A stretch of 64,000 nucleotides of DNA from Bradyrhizobium sp. WSM3983 (GTDB lineage: Bacteria > Pseudomonadota > Alphaproteobacteria > Rhizobiales > Xanthobacteraceae): NCBI RefSeq assembly GCF_000473045.1, contig NZ_AXAY01000008.1, positions 62,001 through 126,000 on the forward strand, written 5' to 3'. A program made the position numbers and the translations under genes. The notes under the pieces are model-generated. The model made no database searches. It was not told the origin of the DNA and worked only from the letters and a program-made list of their open reading frames with translations. How positions within the stretch are numbered: the stretch's first letter is position 1; every line of letters starts with the position of its first letter. Below are positions 33,814 through 43,985 of the stretch, piece by piece.

Positions 33814-34706
33814 ACCGGACGTTCCCCCTTCACCGTCACGCGTGTGCCTGAGCGCGTATGCGGCCAGTAGTCCCACATGGCGCGGTGCTGGGTGCAGCGA
33901 TTGTCCCAGAATGCGATGGCGTTCTCGGTCCAGCGGAAGCGGCACTGGAACAGCGGGTTCTCGGCGTGCTGGTAGAGATAGGCGAGCATCGCGTCGCTCT
34001 CGTCGCGCGGGATGCCGTTGATGTGGCGCGTGAAGCCGCGATTGACATAGAGCGCCTTCTTGCCCGTGACCGGATGAGTGCGCACCACCGGGTGCTCGGC
34101 GTTCGGATAGGAGGGGCGGTCGGCAACGCCGTAGTTCGCATAGAGCCCGCGATAGATCGGCTCGCCATCATGCAGCGCGGTCAGGCCGTCGAGATAGGCC
34201 TTCATGCGATCGGACAGTGCTTCATAGGCCGCATACATGTTGGCGAACAGCGTGTCGCCGCCGCGCAGCGGGCATTGCTTGATGTAGAGGATCGAGCCCA
34301 TCGGCGGCTCGAGATCGCAGGACACGTCGGAGTGCCAGCCCTCGCCATTGGCGCGCGGCGAGTTCTTGTCGGCGTAGATCTTCATCAGCGCCGGATCTTC
34401 GTCCTCGTGCGGCGCAGCGGGATGGAAATGCAGTTCGCCGAACTTGCGGCCGAAAGCGAGATGCTGCTTCGGCGTGATGGTCTGGTCGCGGAAGAAGATC
34501 ACGAGATTTTCGGCAAGCGCGCGGTGGATCTCGTCCATCTGCTGGTTGGAGCGGGCATCGTCGGAGACGAGCTTGCCGATGTCGACACCCGATATTTCCG
34601 CGCCGATGATGGGGGTGAGCTTTTCGACCGCGATGGTCTCGTAAACCGCGCCGTCTTCCGCCATGTGGCGATAACGCGGGCCTTGCTTGCCGGCGAGTGA
34701 GCTCAT
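33810..34706 (-). CDS. TauD/TfdA-family Fe(II)/2-oxoglutarate dioxygenase
   Basis: 298 residues. Iron ligands H and D are in GEGWHSDVSCDLEPP and the distal His in CTQHRAMWDYWPHTR, followed by the oxoglutarate Arg in RSGTRVTV. The N-terminus reads LTPIIGAEISGVDIGKLV, typical of the family. ATG at 34706; longer starts run into a repeat. Taurine, alkylsulfonate or other substrates are possible; none is favoured by the neighbourhood. Confidence 0.92.
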   Translation of the reverse strand: MSSLAGKQGPRYRHMAEDGAVYETIAVEKLTPIIGAEISGVDIGKLVSDDARSNQQMDEIHRALAENLVIFFRDQTITPKQHLAFGRKFGELHFHPAAPHEDEDPALMKIYADKNSPRANGEGWHSDVSCDLEPPMGSILYIKQCPLRGGDTLFANMYAAYEALSDRMKAYLDGLTALHDGEPIYRGLYANYGVADRPSYPNAEHPVVRTHPVTGKKALYVNRGFTRHINGIPRDESDAMLAYLYQHAENPLFQCRFRWTENAIAFWDNRCTQHRAMWDYWPHTRSGTRVTVKGERPV

Positions 34707-34785
34707 GGGGGTTCTCCCGATCGTTTTGATTGGGAGCATCGTAGCGCGCGATGACAGATACGCAATCTGCGCCGCAACCACACCT

Positions 34786-34917
34786 GTCGTCCCGGACAAG
34801 CGCAGCGCAGATCCGGGATCCATAGCCACAGGACGGTGTTTGGCGATGACTCGGAGTGACAGCTCGCCTTAACCACAAATTCCAGTGGTTATGGGTCCCG
34901 GCCTTCGCCGGGACGAC
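34786..34917. repeat. Palindromic intergenic repeat, type A mosaic copy
   Basis: The right arm (ATGGGTCCCGGCCTTCGC to GGGACGAC, ending 34917) is type A. The left arm is a different version, GTCGTCCCGGACAAGCGC followed by CAGATCCGGGATCCAT. This mixed structure suggests recombination between two related elements. It lies between the TauD start and the ispG stop. Confidence 0.85.
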
Positions 34918-34947
34918 AGCTGAGGGTGGAGCGCCAGCGGAGCTAAA

Positions 34948-36231
<1,284 letters not shown>

Positions 36232-36243
36232 GGGGTCCAAATA

Positions 36244-37197
36244 TCAGGTTTTGGTGACGTTCAGCAATGCATCAGCCGGCGCCGCAGCGGATTGGCTGGG
36301 ACGGTTAACCAGAAAAAGCCCAGCAATTACAAGGACGGCTGCCGCCCCGAAGGCCAAGCTTAGGGTGTCATGCATGATGAAATAGCTACCCACCACGCCA
36401 AACAAAGGGGTGATGAAGGTAAAAGCCGACAATTTGCTGGCCGAATAGGCCTTCACCAGCGCGAACCAAAGCGTGAACGTGGTTCCAACCACCCAGATCG
36501 CCTGGAAGGCCATCAAGGCGAATGACAGCGGCGACGGGGTGTGAGCGATGGATTCCCCGGACAGCAAGGCGGCCGCACCCAGGATCGGGATCGAGGTCGC
36601 GACCTGGTAGCCGAGCGCCTTCTCTGGCGCTGCGAAGCGCAGCCGCGTGCCCTTGGCGACCAGCGTGGTCGCAGCCCAGAGCGATGCGCCCGCGACGATC
36701 ATGAGGTCGCCGAGCAGAACGTGCGAGTCCACATTGGCCTGCGGCACGCCGATCGCGAGCGCGACGCCGGCAAAGCTCACGGCCAGACCCAGCCATTGCG
36801 TGCTGCCGAGACGCTCGCCGAGCACCTGATAGGAGCCGAGAGCGACAAAGAATGGAGCGGTGTAGAGGAACACGACCGCGCGGGATGCCGAGGTCAGGCG
36901 CAGGCCCTGGAAGATCAGCACGAACTCGATGCCGAACATCAGCCCGGCGATCAGGCCAGGCTTCCACGTGCCGTCACGCTCGAAGAATTTGACGCCACGT
37001 AAGCTGCCGATGATGAACAACACCGGCAGCGCGCCCATCGAGCGGATCATCGCTTGCAGCATCGGCGGAATGTCCGGCAGCACCAGCTTCACCGCGATCT
37101 GGTTGAAGGCCCAGGTCAGGCACAGCATGAGCATCAGGGCGATGGCGCCAGCACTAAGAGGGCGGCTGGCGGACGATATGGCTTGAGGTGAGGACAT
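36244..37197 (-). CDS. EamA/DMT-superfamily transporter
   Basis: 317 residues, ten hydrophobic helices in two EamA repeats: LMLMLCLTWAFNQIAVKL, LIAGLMFGIEFVLIFQGL, AVVFLYTAPFFVALGS and the second repeat MIVAGASLWAATTLVAKG to LSAFTFITPLFGVVGSYF. Probable metabolite exporter of the drug/metabolite family; substrate unknown. ATG at 37197. It lies between Zur and ispG on the same strand, 35 bp after the Zur gene. Confidence 0.9.
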   Translation of the reverse strand: MSSPQAISSASRPLSAGAIALMLMLCLTWAFNQIAVKLVLPDIPPMLQAMIRSMGALPVLFIIGSLRGVKFFERDGTWKPGLIAGLMFGIEFVLIFQGLRLTSASRAVVFLYTAPFFVALGSYQVLGERLGSTQWLGLAVSFAGVALAIGVPQANVDSHVLLGDLMIVAGASLWAATTLVAKGTRLRFAAPEKALGYQVATSIPILGAAALLSGESIAHTPSPLSFALMAFQAIWVVGTTFTLWFALVKAYSASKLSAFTFITPLFGVVGSYFIMHDTLSLAFGAAAVLVIAGLFLVNRPSQSAAAPADALLNVTKT

Positions 37198-37232
37198 GTC
37201 TTCCTGAGATCCGGCTTTGCGCCGTTGTTGCT

Positions 37233-37727
37233 TCAAGATTTTTTCTGGCAATGGGTGCAGACGCCCGTGATCTCCACCACGGACAGCTTTGGTGCGAAGC
37301 CGGACGCGCGCGCTGCGGCGTTGAGCTCCTTGGCAAAGGACCCTGACGGGATCTCACCGACGAGACCGCAGCGCTCGCAGATCAGGAACGCCACCGCCGA
37401 GGTCGCGTCATGGTCGTGGGCGGCGCAGGCGAGATAGGCGTTGCGGCTTTCGATGCGGTGCACGAGGCCGTTGGCCATCAAAAAATCGAGAGCACGGTAA
37501 ACCGTAATCGGCGCCGGCCGTGGCATCGACTTGGCGAGCTCGTCGATCACCTCATAGGCGCCGAGCGGGCGATGGCTGGAAAGCAGTGCGCCCAGCACCT
37601 GGCGGCGTATCGGCGTGAATTTCTGCGACCGCTGCTCGCAAACCGCTTCCGCATGCGCCAGCGCGTCCGCAGTGCAGCGGCCGTGATCGTGGTCGGGCGT
37701 CGGAAATGCCGGCTTTGCGAGGGTCAT
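37233..37727 (-). CDS. zur: Fur-family regulator, Zur-like
   Basis: 164 residues from ATG 37727, preceded by AAGGTGG. Fur-fold winged helix: TPIRRQVLGALLSSHRPLGA, then PAPITVYRALDFLMANGLVHRIESRNAYLAC. Structural zinc cysteines in FLICERCGLVGE and VCTHCQKKS, with a His-rich N-terminus (DHDHGRC) and AAHDHD in the middle. The HRIESRNAYLACAAHDH segment resembles Zur more than Fur or Irr. It probably represses zinc uptake when zinc is sufficient. None of its classical targets is in the window. Confidence 0.85.
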   Translation of the reverse strand: MTLAKPAFPTPDHDHGRCTADALAHAEAVCEQRSQKFTPIRRQVLGALLSSHRPLGAYEVIDELAKSMPRPAPITVYRALDFLMANGLVHRIESRNAYLACAAHDHDATSAVAFLICERCGLVGEIPSGSFAKELNAAARASGFAPKLSVVEITGVCTHCQKKS

Positions 37728-37840
37728 TCGGCCCACCTTCTAGCATTTCGGCCGCGGAACCCAAAGCGCGACCGAGGATGCGGCGGTCAGCCATGCTTTT
37801 GCTGCGGGACAGCATCGCGTTAATCCGCCATGAAATAATC

Positions 37841-37885
37841 ATAAGCTTGCTTATTATGTACAAGCTTATTGGAGACCAAGCTTAT
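37841..37885. promoter_or_regulatory. Three-site operator of the MarR-EmrAB operon
   Basis: Perfect palindrome ATAAGCTTG-11-CAAGCTTAT (37841-37849 and 37861-37869), plus a third copy CAAGCTTAT at 37877-37885 overlapping the start codon of the MarR gene. A TATTAT -10-like box (37852) lies inside the palindrome. Strong candidate for autorepression. Confidence 0.75.
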
Positions 37886-38366
37886 GACCCGCGGGTCTGT
37901 CGACCAGAACTTCCTGTTCACGCTCGGCGAGCTCTACCGCCTCTTGCGCGTCTATGCCGACAAGGAGGCCGCGCGCTTCGGCATCACCCGCGCGCAATGG
38001 GCAGTGCTATCCAAGGTCGAGCGCAGCGAGGGCATGAAACAGTCGGAACTCGCCGAGCTCCTTGAGATGCAGCCGATTACGCTGACGCGGCTGATCGACA
38101 AGCTCTGCGACAGCGACTGGATCGAGCGCCGCAACGACGCCTCGGACCGCCGCGTCAAGCGCCTCTACCTCAAGAAGGCCGGCCGTGCGCTGCTCGGCAA
38201 GATGAGCGGCCTGAAGTCGGAACTCACGGCGAATGCGCTCGACGGCATCAGCCCGGCGGACGCCCACCGTCTCCTCACCCAACTCGAAACCATCAAAGAA
38301 AACGTGCGTAACGCAATCCAGACGTCCGGAGCGGAACAAGCGCGTAAGGAGCAGCGCTATGGCTGA
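37884..38366 (+). CDS. MarR-family repressor of the efflux operon
   Basis: 160 residues from ATG 37884, preceded by GGAGA. Winged helix: ITRAQWAVLSKVERSEGMKQ, recognition helix LLEMQPITLTRLIDKL and wing IERRNDASDRRVKRLYL. Its coding end overlaps the EmrA-like start by eight bases, and the operator overlaps its own start, so it very likely autoregulates the operon and responds to exported compounds. Confidence 0.93.
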   Translation: MTRGSVDQNFLFTLGELYRLLRVYADKEAARFGITRAQWAVLSKVERSEGMKQSELAELLEMQPITLTRLIDKLCDSDWIERRNDASDRRVKRLYLKKAGRALLGKMSGLKSELTANALDGISPADAHRLLTQLETIKENVRNAIQTSGAEQARKEQRYG

Positions 38367-39534
38367 TCAGGTTCTCAAATTCCAGCCCGAGCAGAAGATC
38401 GACAGCGGCAAGCCGACCAAGAAGGCCGGCACCAACCCGCGCCGCCGCTTCATCGCCGGCCTGCGCCGCTATCGCCGCTTCCTGCTGATGGTGGTGTTGC
38501 CTATCGTGGCCGTCATTGGCGGCCTGGCCCTCTATCTCAATGGCGGCCGCTATGTCGGCACCGACGACGCCTATATCGGCGCGCAGAAGGTGCTGGTGAC
38601 ACCCGACATCTCCGGCAAGATCCAGAAGGTCGTCGTCAAGGAGGGCCAGCTCGTCAAGCAAGGCGACGAACTGTTCGAGATCGATCCCGTGCCGTTCCGC
38701 CTCGCGGTGGACGAGGCCAAGGCGCAGCTGATGCAGGCGCAGACGACTTATGACAACCTTCGCGCCAACATCAAGATCTACGGCGACATGCTCGATCTCG
38801 CCCAGAAGGGGGTCGACCTGAAGCAGCGCGACGTCGAGCGCAAGCAGGCACTGGTCAAGAACAGCTACGGCTCGCAGCTCGATCTCGACAACGCCTCGAA
38901 CGCGCTGGTCACGTCGGGCTCGATCGCACAATACGTCAAGCAGCAGATATCGACCGCCAAGACCCAGCTTCTCGGCGACACCGATCTGCCGCTGGAGAAA
39001 TTCCCGCCCTACGCCCAGGCCAAGTCCAAGCTCGAGAACGCCGAGCGCAATCTCGACCACGCCGTGGTGCGCGCATCGATGGGCGGTATCGCGACCCAGG
39101 TCGAGCAGATCCAGCTCGGCCGCTACGTCACCGCCGGCACGCCGGTGTTCTCGATCATCGACGTCGCCCATCCCTGGGTCGACGCCAATCCGAAGGAGAG
39201 CGACCTCACTTACGTCACTGAGGGACAGCCCGTCACCCTCGAGGTCGACGCGTTCCCGAACCACGTCTTCAAGGGCAAGATCGGCTCGCTCTCGCCCGGC
39301 ACCGGCGCGCAATTCGCGATCCTGCCACCGCAGAACGCCACCGGCAACTTCGTCAAGGTGGTGCAGCGAGTGCCGGTCCGGATTTATTTCGACGAGAGCG
39401 ACAAATACGTGAAGAAGCTGAAGGCCGGCATGAGCGTCTATGCCACCATCGACACCGGCCACCAGCGTTCGCTCGCCGGCCTGCTCGGCCTGTCGGCGAC
39501 CGCAAGCCAAGATAAAGACCAGGACAAGGACTGA
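38359..39534 (+). CDS. HlyD/EmrA-family membrane fusion protein
   Basis: 391 residues. Short cytoplasmic N-terminus rich in Lys/Arg, one helix (about 41-62, FLLMVVLPIVAVIGGLALYL), then biotinyl-lipoyl half VGTDDAYIGAQKVLVTPDIS, an alpha-hairpin region and ASMGGIATQVEQIQLGRYVT. Periplasmic adaptor linking the EmrB pump to an outer-membrane channel. ATG at 38359. Second gene of the MarR-EmrA-EmrB operon. Confidence 0.93.
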   Translation: MADQVLKFQPEQKIDSGKPTKKAGTNPRRRFIAGLRRYRRFLLMVVLPIVAVIGGLALYLNGGRYVGTDDAYIGAQKVLVTPDISGKIQKVVVKEGQLVKQGDELFEIDPVPFRLAVDEAKAQLMQAQTTYDNLRANIKIYGDMLDLAQKGVDLKQRDVERKQALVKNSYGSQLDLDNASNALVTSGSIAQYVKQQISTAKTQLLGDTDLPLEKFPPYAQAKSKLENAERNLDHAVVRASMGGIATQVEQIQLGRYVTAGTPVFSIIDVAHPWVDANPKESDLTYVTEGQPVTLEVDAFPNHVFKGKIGSLSPGTGAQFAILPPQNATGNFVKVVQRVPVRIYFDESDKYVKKLKAGMSVYATIDTGHQRSLAGLLGLSATASQDKDQDKD

Positions 39535-39538
39535 TCCG

Positions 39539-41095
39539 ATGTCCGGCCCCAATGCCAGCCTGATGGTCCCCGGCCTGCGCCGGAACATGGTGACGATCTG
39601 CGCCATGACGGCGACCATCATGCAGGCGCTGGACACGACGATCGCCAACGTCGCACTGCCCTACATGCAGGGCACGCTGTCGGCCTCGCAGGACCAGATC
39701 AACTGGGTGCTGACCTCCTACATCGTCGCCGCCGCGATCATGACGGCACCGGTAGGCTGGATCTCCAATCGCTACGGCCGCAAGCGCATCTTCATCATCT
39801 GCGCGGCCGGCTTCACATTCGCATCAGTGCTGTGTGGACTGGCGCAGGACATCAACCAGATGGTGCTGTTCCGCCTGCTGCAGGGCGTGTTCGGCGCGGC
39901 CCTGGTGCCGCTGTCGCAGTCGGTAATGCTCGATTATTACACGCTCCAGGAACGCGCCACGGCGATGTCGATCTGGGGCATGGGCGTGATGATGGGCCCG
40001 ATCATGGGGCCCTCACTCGGCGCCTGGCTGACGGAGACCTATTCCTGGCACTGGGTGTTCTTCGTCAACCTGCCGTTCGGCGCGATCACCGTGCTCGGGC
40101 TTGGCATCTTCATGGACGAGACCGACAAGAATCTCAGCCTGAAGTTCGACTGGTTCGGCTTCGCTGCGCTTGCGATCGCGATCGGCGCACTCCAGCTCGC
40201 GCTCGACCGCGGCGAGCAGCTCGACTGGTTCGAGTCGGTCGAGATCGTGACCGAGTTCATCATCTCAGGCATCGCCTTCTACTATTTCTTCGCCCATTCC
40301 TTCACGACCTCGCGCCCGTTCATCCAGTTCGCGCTGTTTCGGGATCGCAACTTCCTCACCGGCTGCATCTTCATGACCGTGATGGGCCTGGTACTGTACT
40401 CGACCATGGCGCTGGCCTCACCCTATCTGCAAAACGTGATCGGCTATCCCATCATGACCGCCGGCGGCCTGCTCGCGAGCCGCGGCTTCGGCACCTTTTT
40501 CGCCATGATGATGGTCGGCCGCATCATGCGTTACATCGAGGCACGCACGCTGATCATCTGTGGCCTGTCGCTAACGGCGGCCTCGCTGTTCCAGATGACC
40601 GGCTGGACCGATCAGACCCAGGTGCCGGAGATCGTCATCGTCAGCGTGATCCAGGGCTTCGGCTTCGGCCTCGTCTTCGTGCCGCTCTCTACGGTTGCAT
40701 TCCTGACGCTGCCGAATCATCTGCGCACGGACGGCACCTCCATGCTGACGCTGCTCCGAAACGTCGCAAGCTCGGTCGGCATCTCGATCGTGATTGCCCA
40801 GCTGACGCAGGGCACGCGCAAAAGCTATGCGATCCTGTCCGAGTACATCAACCCGTTCAACCACGCGCTGCAGATGCCGGATGTCCGCGGCATGATCAAC
40901 CTCTCCACCGATGCCGGCCGTGCCATGGCCGACCGTATGGTCGGCGTGCAGGCGCAGATCATCGCGTTCGCGCACGACTATATGCTGGTGATGATCTTCA
41001 TCCTCTGCACCATCCCGCTGGCGCTGATGATTGGCTCGACCAAGGCCTCGCTGCGCAAGCAGGCGGCGGGGCCGGAACATGCGGTGATGGAGTAG
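39539..41095 (+). CDS. DHA2-family (EmrB/QacA) MFS drug exporter
   Basis: 518 residues, 14 hydrophobic helices. Motif D1 MQALDTTIANVALPYMQG in helix 1, motif A GWISNRYGRKRIF, and motif C in GMGVMMGPIMGPSLGAWL identify the DHA2 group. Proton-driven efflux of hydrophobic compounds together with the adjacent fusion protein. ATG at 39539, four bases past the EmrA stop. No outer-membrane channel gene is in the operon; a shared TolC-like protein is expected. Confidence 0.95.
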   Translation: MSGPNASLMVPGLRRNMVTICAMTATIMQALDTTIANVALPYMQGTLSASQDQINWVLTSYIVAAAIMTAPVGWISNRYGRKRIFIICAAGFTFASVLCGLAQDINQMVLFRLLQGVFGAALVPLSQSVMLDYYTLQERATAMSIWGMGVMMGPIMGPSLGAWLTETYSWHWVFFVNLPFGAITVLGLGIFMDETDKNLSLKFDWFGFAALAIAIGALQLALDRGEQLDWFESVEIVTEFIISGIAFYYFFAHSFTTSRPFIQFALFRDRNFLTGCIFMTVMGLVLYSTMALASPYLQNVIGYPIMTAGGLLASRGFGTFFAMMMVGRIMRYIEARTLIICGLSLTAASLFQMTGWTDQTQVPEIVIVSVIQGFGFGLVFVPLSTVAFLTLPNHLRTDGTSMLTLLRNVASSVGISIVIAQLTQGTRKSYAILSEYINPFNHALQMPDVRGMINLSTDAGRAMADRMVGVQAQIIAFAHDYMLVMIFILCTIPLALMIGSTKASLRKQAAGPEHAVME

Positions 41096-41136
41096 TTTGC
41101 TGTCGTTGGAGTTAAGCCAGAGCGTCAATCTCCGCC

Positions 41137-41257
41137 GTCGTCCCGGCGAAGGCCGGGACCCATACGCCGCAGCAATAGTTTTGCGAAGATTCGGAGTTAC
41201 CAGCTCGTCCTGCAACCACTCCCTGTGGTTATGGGTCCCGGCCTTCGCCGGGACGAC
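41137..41257. repeat. Palindromic intergenic repeat, type A copy 4
   Basis: Arms GTCGTCCCGGCGAAGG... and ...CCTTCGCCGGGACGAC. The core includes TTTTGCGAAGATTCGGAG and CCCTGTGGTTATGGGTCC. It fills the gap between the convergent exporter and APH-like genes. Confidence 0.9.
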
Positions 41258-41303
41258 ACCGAGAATGTGGAGCGGGCCGCCGCGCCTCATTCCCACCATC
41301 CCG

Positions 41304-42365
41304 CTACAACAACTCCTCGCACCCCAGATCCTCGACCGCCATCATCACCCGCTCCAGATTGTTCCACCAAATGCCCGGCGGGATGTTGATGCTCCATTGC
41401 CAGACCGGCTTGGTGATGTGCCAGAGCACCGACAAGCGATAATCCTGGTCGAGCGCGCCGCGCGTATAACCGGCTACCCCATGCGCGAGTAGCGTCTCGT
41501 GATAGCGGTTGAGCAGCGCCCGCTCGAGCGCCTGCCGGCGCTCCGGATACCATTGGATCGCCATCATGTAGGCGAGGTCGCTGGTGGGCACGTTGATGCC
41601 CCACAGGTCAAAATCGAAGATGCGTACGGTGTTCGCGACGCCGGCACGCGGCAGCAGAAAATTCCAGGTATGCGCATCGCCGTGAGTGATCGTGACGTGG
41701 CGGCGCGAATGGTAGCGCTGGGATAACCGGGCCGACTGCTCGATGAGACGACGGTAGAGGATACGTCGCTCCTCGCTGAGGCGGTCGCCGAGCTGATCGG
41801 CGAAGCGGTCATAATGACCGGCGAAGGCCTCCATGCGTGTCGCGCTGTCCTCGATGCTTGCCCAGGTGCCAACGGTCTCGCCGAGGCCCGCATGATTCCA
41901 CCACGCCGCATGCATGCGCGCCAACGTCGTCACAATAGCCATCGCCTGATCGCACGACGGCGGCAGCGTCGGTACCGTCGCGAGTTCATGGCTATCGGTG
42001 AGGTCTTCGAGCAGGAGATGCCAAGCCCCGCTTTCCTCGTCGAAATGCCCATCGAAGCAGCGCGGCACAAGTCCTGGCGGCATGTTCGGCACGAGCTGCG
42101 TGTAAAAGCCCACTTCGTGCTCGCCGCGATCTGCAAGTGTCTTGGCGAAGTCAGAATGCGCCATCTTCAGGATCAGCGATTGCGGGGCACCAGCGGATTC
42201 CCCGACATAGCGCAGGCCGATCCGGACGATATGTGACACCACGGTGTCGCGCTCATGCAGCACCTTCACCTCGCGCACGGCGCCGGCGTCCAGCGCGCCG
42301 GCTTTGCGCAGCGCGGCTGTGAGGTAACTGGGCTCAGCGACCGCCGGCAGTTGTGAGGATGTCAT
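41304..42365 (-). CDS. APH-family phosphotransferase-like protein
   Basis: 353 residues. Kinase-like fold with catalytic loop THGDAHTWNFLLPR (Asp and Asn) and metal motif IFDFDLWG; LLLEDLTDS and the ILKMAHSD lysine region fit the ecdysteroid-kinase/DUF1679 branch more than drug-modifying APH. Substrate unknown; many relatives act on small hydroxylated metabolites. ATG at 42365. Downstream of pcaG on the same strand, 88 bp away. Confidence 0.8.
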   Translation of the reverse strand: MTSSQLPAVAEPSYLTAALRKAGALDAGAVREVKVLHERDTVVSHIVRIGLRYVGESAGAPQSLILKMAHSDFAKTLADRGEHEVGFYTQLVPNMPPGLVPRCFDGHFDEESGAWHLLLEDLTDSHELATVPTLPPSCDQAMAIVTTLARMHAAWWNHAGLGETVGTWASIEDSATRMEAFAGHYDRFADQLGDRLSEERRILYRRLIEQSARLSQRYHSRRHVTITHGDAHTWNFLLPRAGVANTVRIFDFDLWGINVPTSDLAYMMAIQWYPERRQALERALLNRYHETLLAHGVAGYTRGALDQDYRLSVLWHITKPVWQWSINIPPGIWWNNLERVMMAVEDLGCEELL

Positions 42366-42453
42366 GAGCGCCCCCCAGTGCTGCAGCCATTCTGCATGAT
42401 CACTTGGGGAAGCGCCAGCAGCATCGGCCGCCGGACGTGGCGGCCTGGTGGCT

Positions 42454-43056
42454 TCACACGTCGAAGAACACCGTCTCGTTGTCGCCTTGCAGGCGCAGGT
42501 CGAGGCGATAGACCGGCTTGCCGGCCTCGCGCACCGCGATCAGCGTGGCGTGGCGGTCGGCCGGCACCAATCCCAGCACGGGATCCGCGCCGTTGCCGGC
42601 CTCGTCGCTGAAATAGATGCGGGTGTAGAGATGCCGCAGCATGCCGCGCGCGAACACCGCCAGAACGACATGCGGCGCCTGCGGCTTGCCATCGGGATCG
42701 GGCACAACGCCCGGCTTGATGGTGTCGAAGGAATAATTGCCGTCCTTATCGGTGCCGCAGCGGGCAAAGCCGCGAAAGCTGGCGTTCGGCAGTGCGCGCT
42801 TGTCCTGCGGGTCGGCGAAGCGCCCTTGCGCGTCCGCCTGCCAGATCTCCAGCATGGCGTCAGGCACGACGACACCGTCGCCGTCGAACACCCGGCCTTC
42901 GATGCGGACGCGGTCGCCGGAGACGTCGGGCGTCAGCGTCGAATTGGTGAACGCGTCGTTCCAGGAATATTCGCCGGTCGGCGTCAGGCCGTATTTGAAG
43001 AACGGACCGACCGTCTGCGATGGGGTGATACCGTTGGGTTTCGCAGAATCCTGCAC
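42454..43056 (-). CDS. pcaG: Protocatechuate 3,4-dioxygenase alpha subunit
   Basis: 200 residues. The N-terminus GITPSQTVGPFFKYGLTP and the body VPDAMLEIWQADAQGRFADP, APHVVLAVFARGMLRHLYTR match PcaG. The alpha chain lacks the full set of iron ligands, as expected; catalysis is in the beta chain. GTG start at 43056, one base past the pcaH stop, so tightly coupled. Confidence 0.96.
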   Translation of the reverse strand: MQDSAKPNGITPSQTVGPFFKYGLTPTGEYSWNDAFTNSTLTPDVSGDRVRIEGRVFDGDGVVVPDAMLEIWQADAQGRFADPQDKRALPNASFRGFARCGTDKDGNYSFDTIKPGVVPDPDGKPQAPHVVLAVFARGMLRHLYTRIYFSDEAGNGADPVLGLVPADRHATLIAVREAGKPVYRLDLRLQGDNETVFFDV

Positions 43057-43057
43057 G

Positions 43058-43759
43058 TTACTTGGTCTCCATGGGGGTGGCGTTCTTGCCGCGCAGCACG
43101 ATGTCGAAGCGATAGCACAGCGCCCATTCGGGCTTGGTATTCTCCAGGTCGAATGACGAGACCATGCGCATCCGCGCCTTCTCGTCCGGGACCGAGTTGA
43201 AGATCGGATCGAACGGGAACAGTGGGTCGCCCGGGAAATACATCTGCGTCACCAGGCGCGTGACGAAGGAATGGCCGAACACCGAGAGATGGATGTGGGC
43301 GGGGCGCCAGGCATTGTGGTGGTTGCCCCAGGGATAGGCGCCCGGCTTGATGCTGACGAAGCGGTAATAGCCGGCGGCATCGCTCACGGTGCGGCCCGCG
43401 CCGGTGAAGTTGGGATCGAGCGGCGCCGGATGCTGATCGCGGACATGGACGTAGCGGCCGCAGGCATTGGCCTGCCAGATCTCGACCAGGGAGTCCGGCA
43501 CGCCGCGGCCGTCCTCGTCGCGGACATGGCCGTGCACGATGATGCGCTCGCCGAGCGGCTCGCCCTTGTGCTGAGTGGTGAGGTCATTGTCGCCGTCGCG
43601 CACGGTCTCGTGGCCATAGACCGGGCCGGTCAGTTCCGACAAGGTGTGGCGCATCGGGATCAAGGGCTTGTTCGGCGCGCGCTTGATCGAGCTCTTGTAT
43701 TCGGGCGACAGCGGCTGCGGATGCGCCTTGTTGCTATCGACGGGATAGATGAATGTCAT
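43058..43759 (-). CDS. pcaH: Protocatechuate 3,4-dioxygenase beta subunit
   Basis: 233 residues; holds the non-heme Fe(III) site. Ligand Tyr in ACGRYVHVRD and IKPGAYPWGN and His pair in AWRPAHIHLSVFG. Intradiol ring cleavage of protocatechuate to beta-carboxy-muconate. ATG at 43759 follows GGAGGAG. Same strand as pcaF upstream and pcaG downstream; 226 bp with a palindromic repeat separate it from pcaF, so it may have its own promoter. Confidence 0.97.
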   Translation of the reverse strand: MTFIYPVDSNKAHPQPLSPEYKSSIKRAPNKPLIPMRHTLSELTGPVYGHETVRDGDNDLTTQHKGEPLGERIIVHGHVRDEDGRGVPDSLVEIWQANACGRYVHVRDQHPAPLDPNFTGAGRTVSDAAGYYRFVSIKPGAYPWGNHHNAWRPAHIHLSVFGHSFVTRLVTQMYFPGDPLFPFDPIFNSVPDEKARMRMVSSFDLENTKPEWALCYRFDIVLRGKNATPMETK

Positions 43760-43865
43760 TGGCAAACTCCTCCCCGGCCATTTTGGGCCAGCCGGACAAC
43801 ATTTGCGCCAATCATTATAGAACATAACTAACCAGGGGAAGCCGGTTTAAGGTCTTCCATAACTG

Positions 43866-43967
43866 GTCATTCCGGGGCAGCCGACAGGGCTGAACCCGGA
43901 ATCTCGAGATCCTCAGGTGCGCAAATGCGCACCATAGTTCGGTGCAAGCGCACCGCCCCGGGATGAC
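43866..43967. repeat. Palindromic intergenic repeat, type C copy 2
   Basis: Outer arms GTCATTCCGGGGC and GCCCCGGGATGAC, with an inner perfect palindrome GGTGCGC-AAAT-GCGCACC (43916-43933). It lies between pcaF and pcaH, which are transcribed in the same direction. The other copy is at 52728. Confidence 0.85.
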
Positions 43968-43985
43968 GAGACGCTACGCGTCTCG

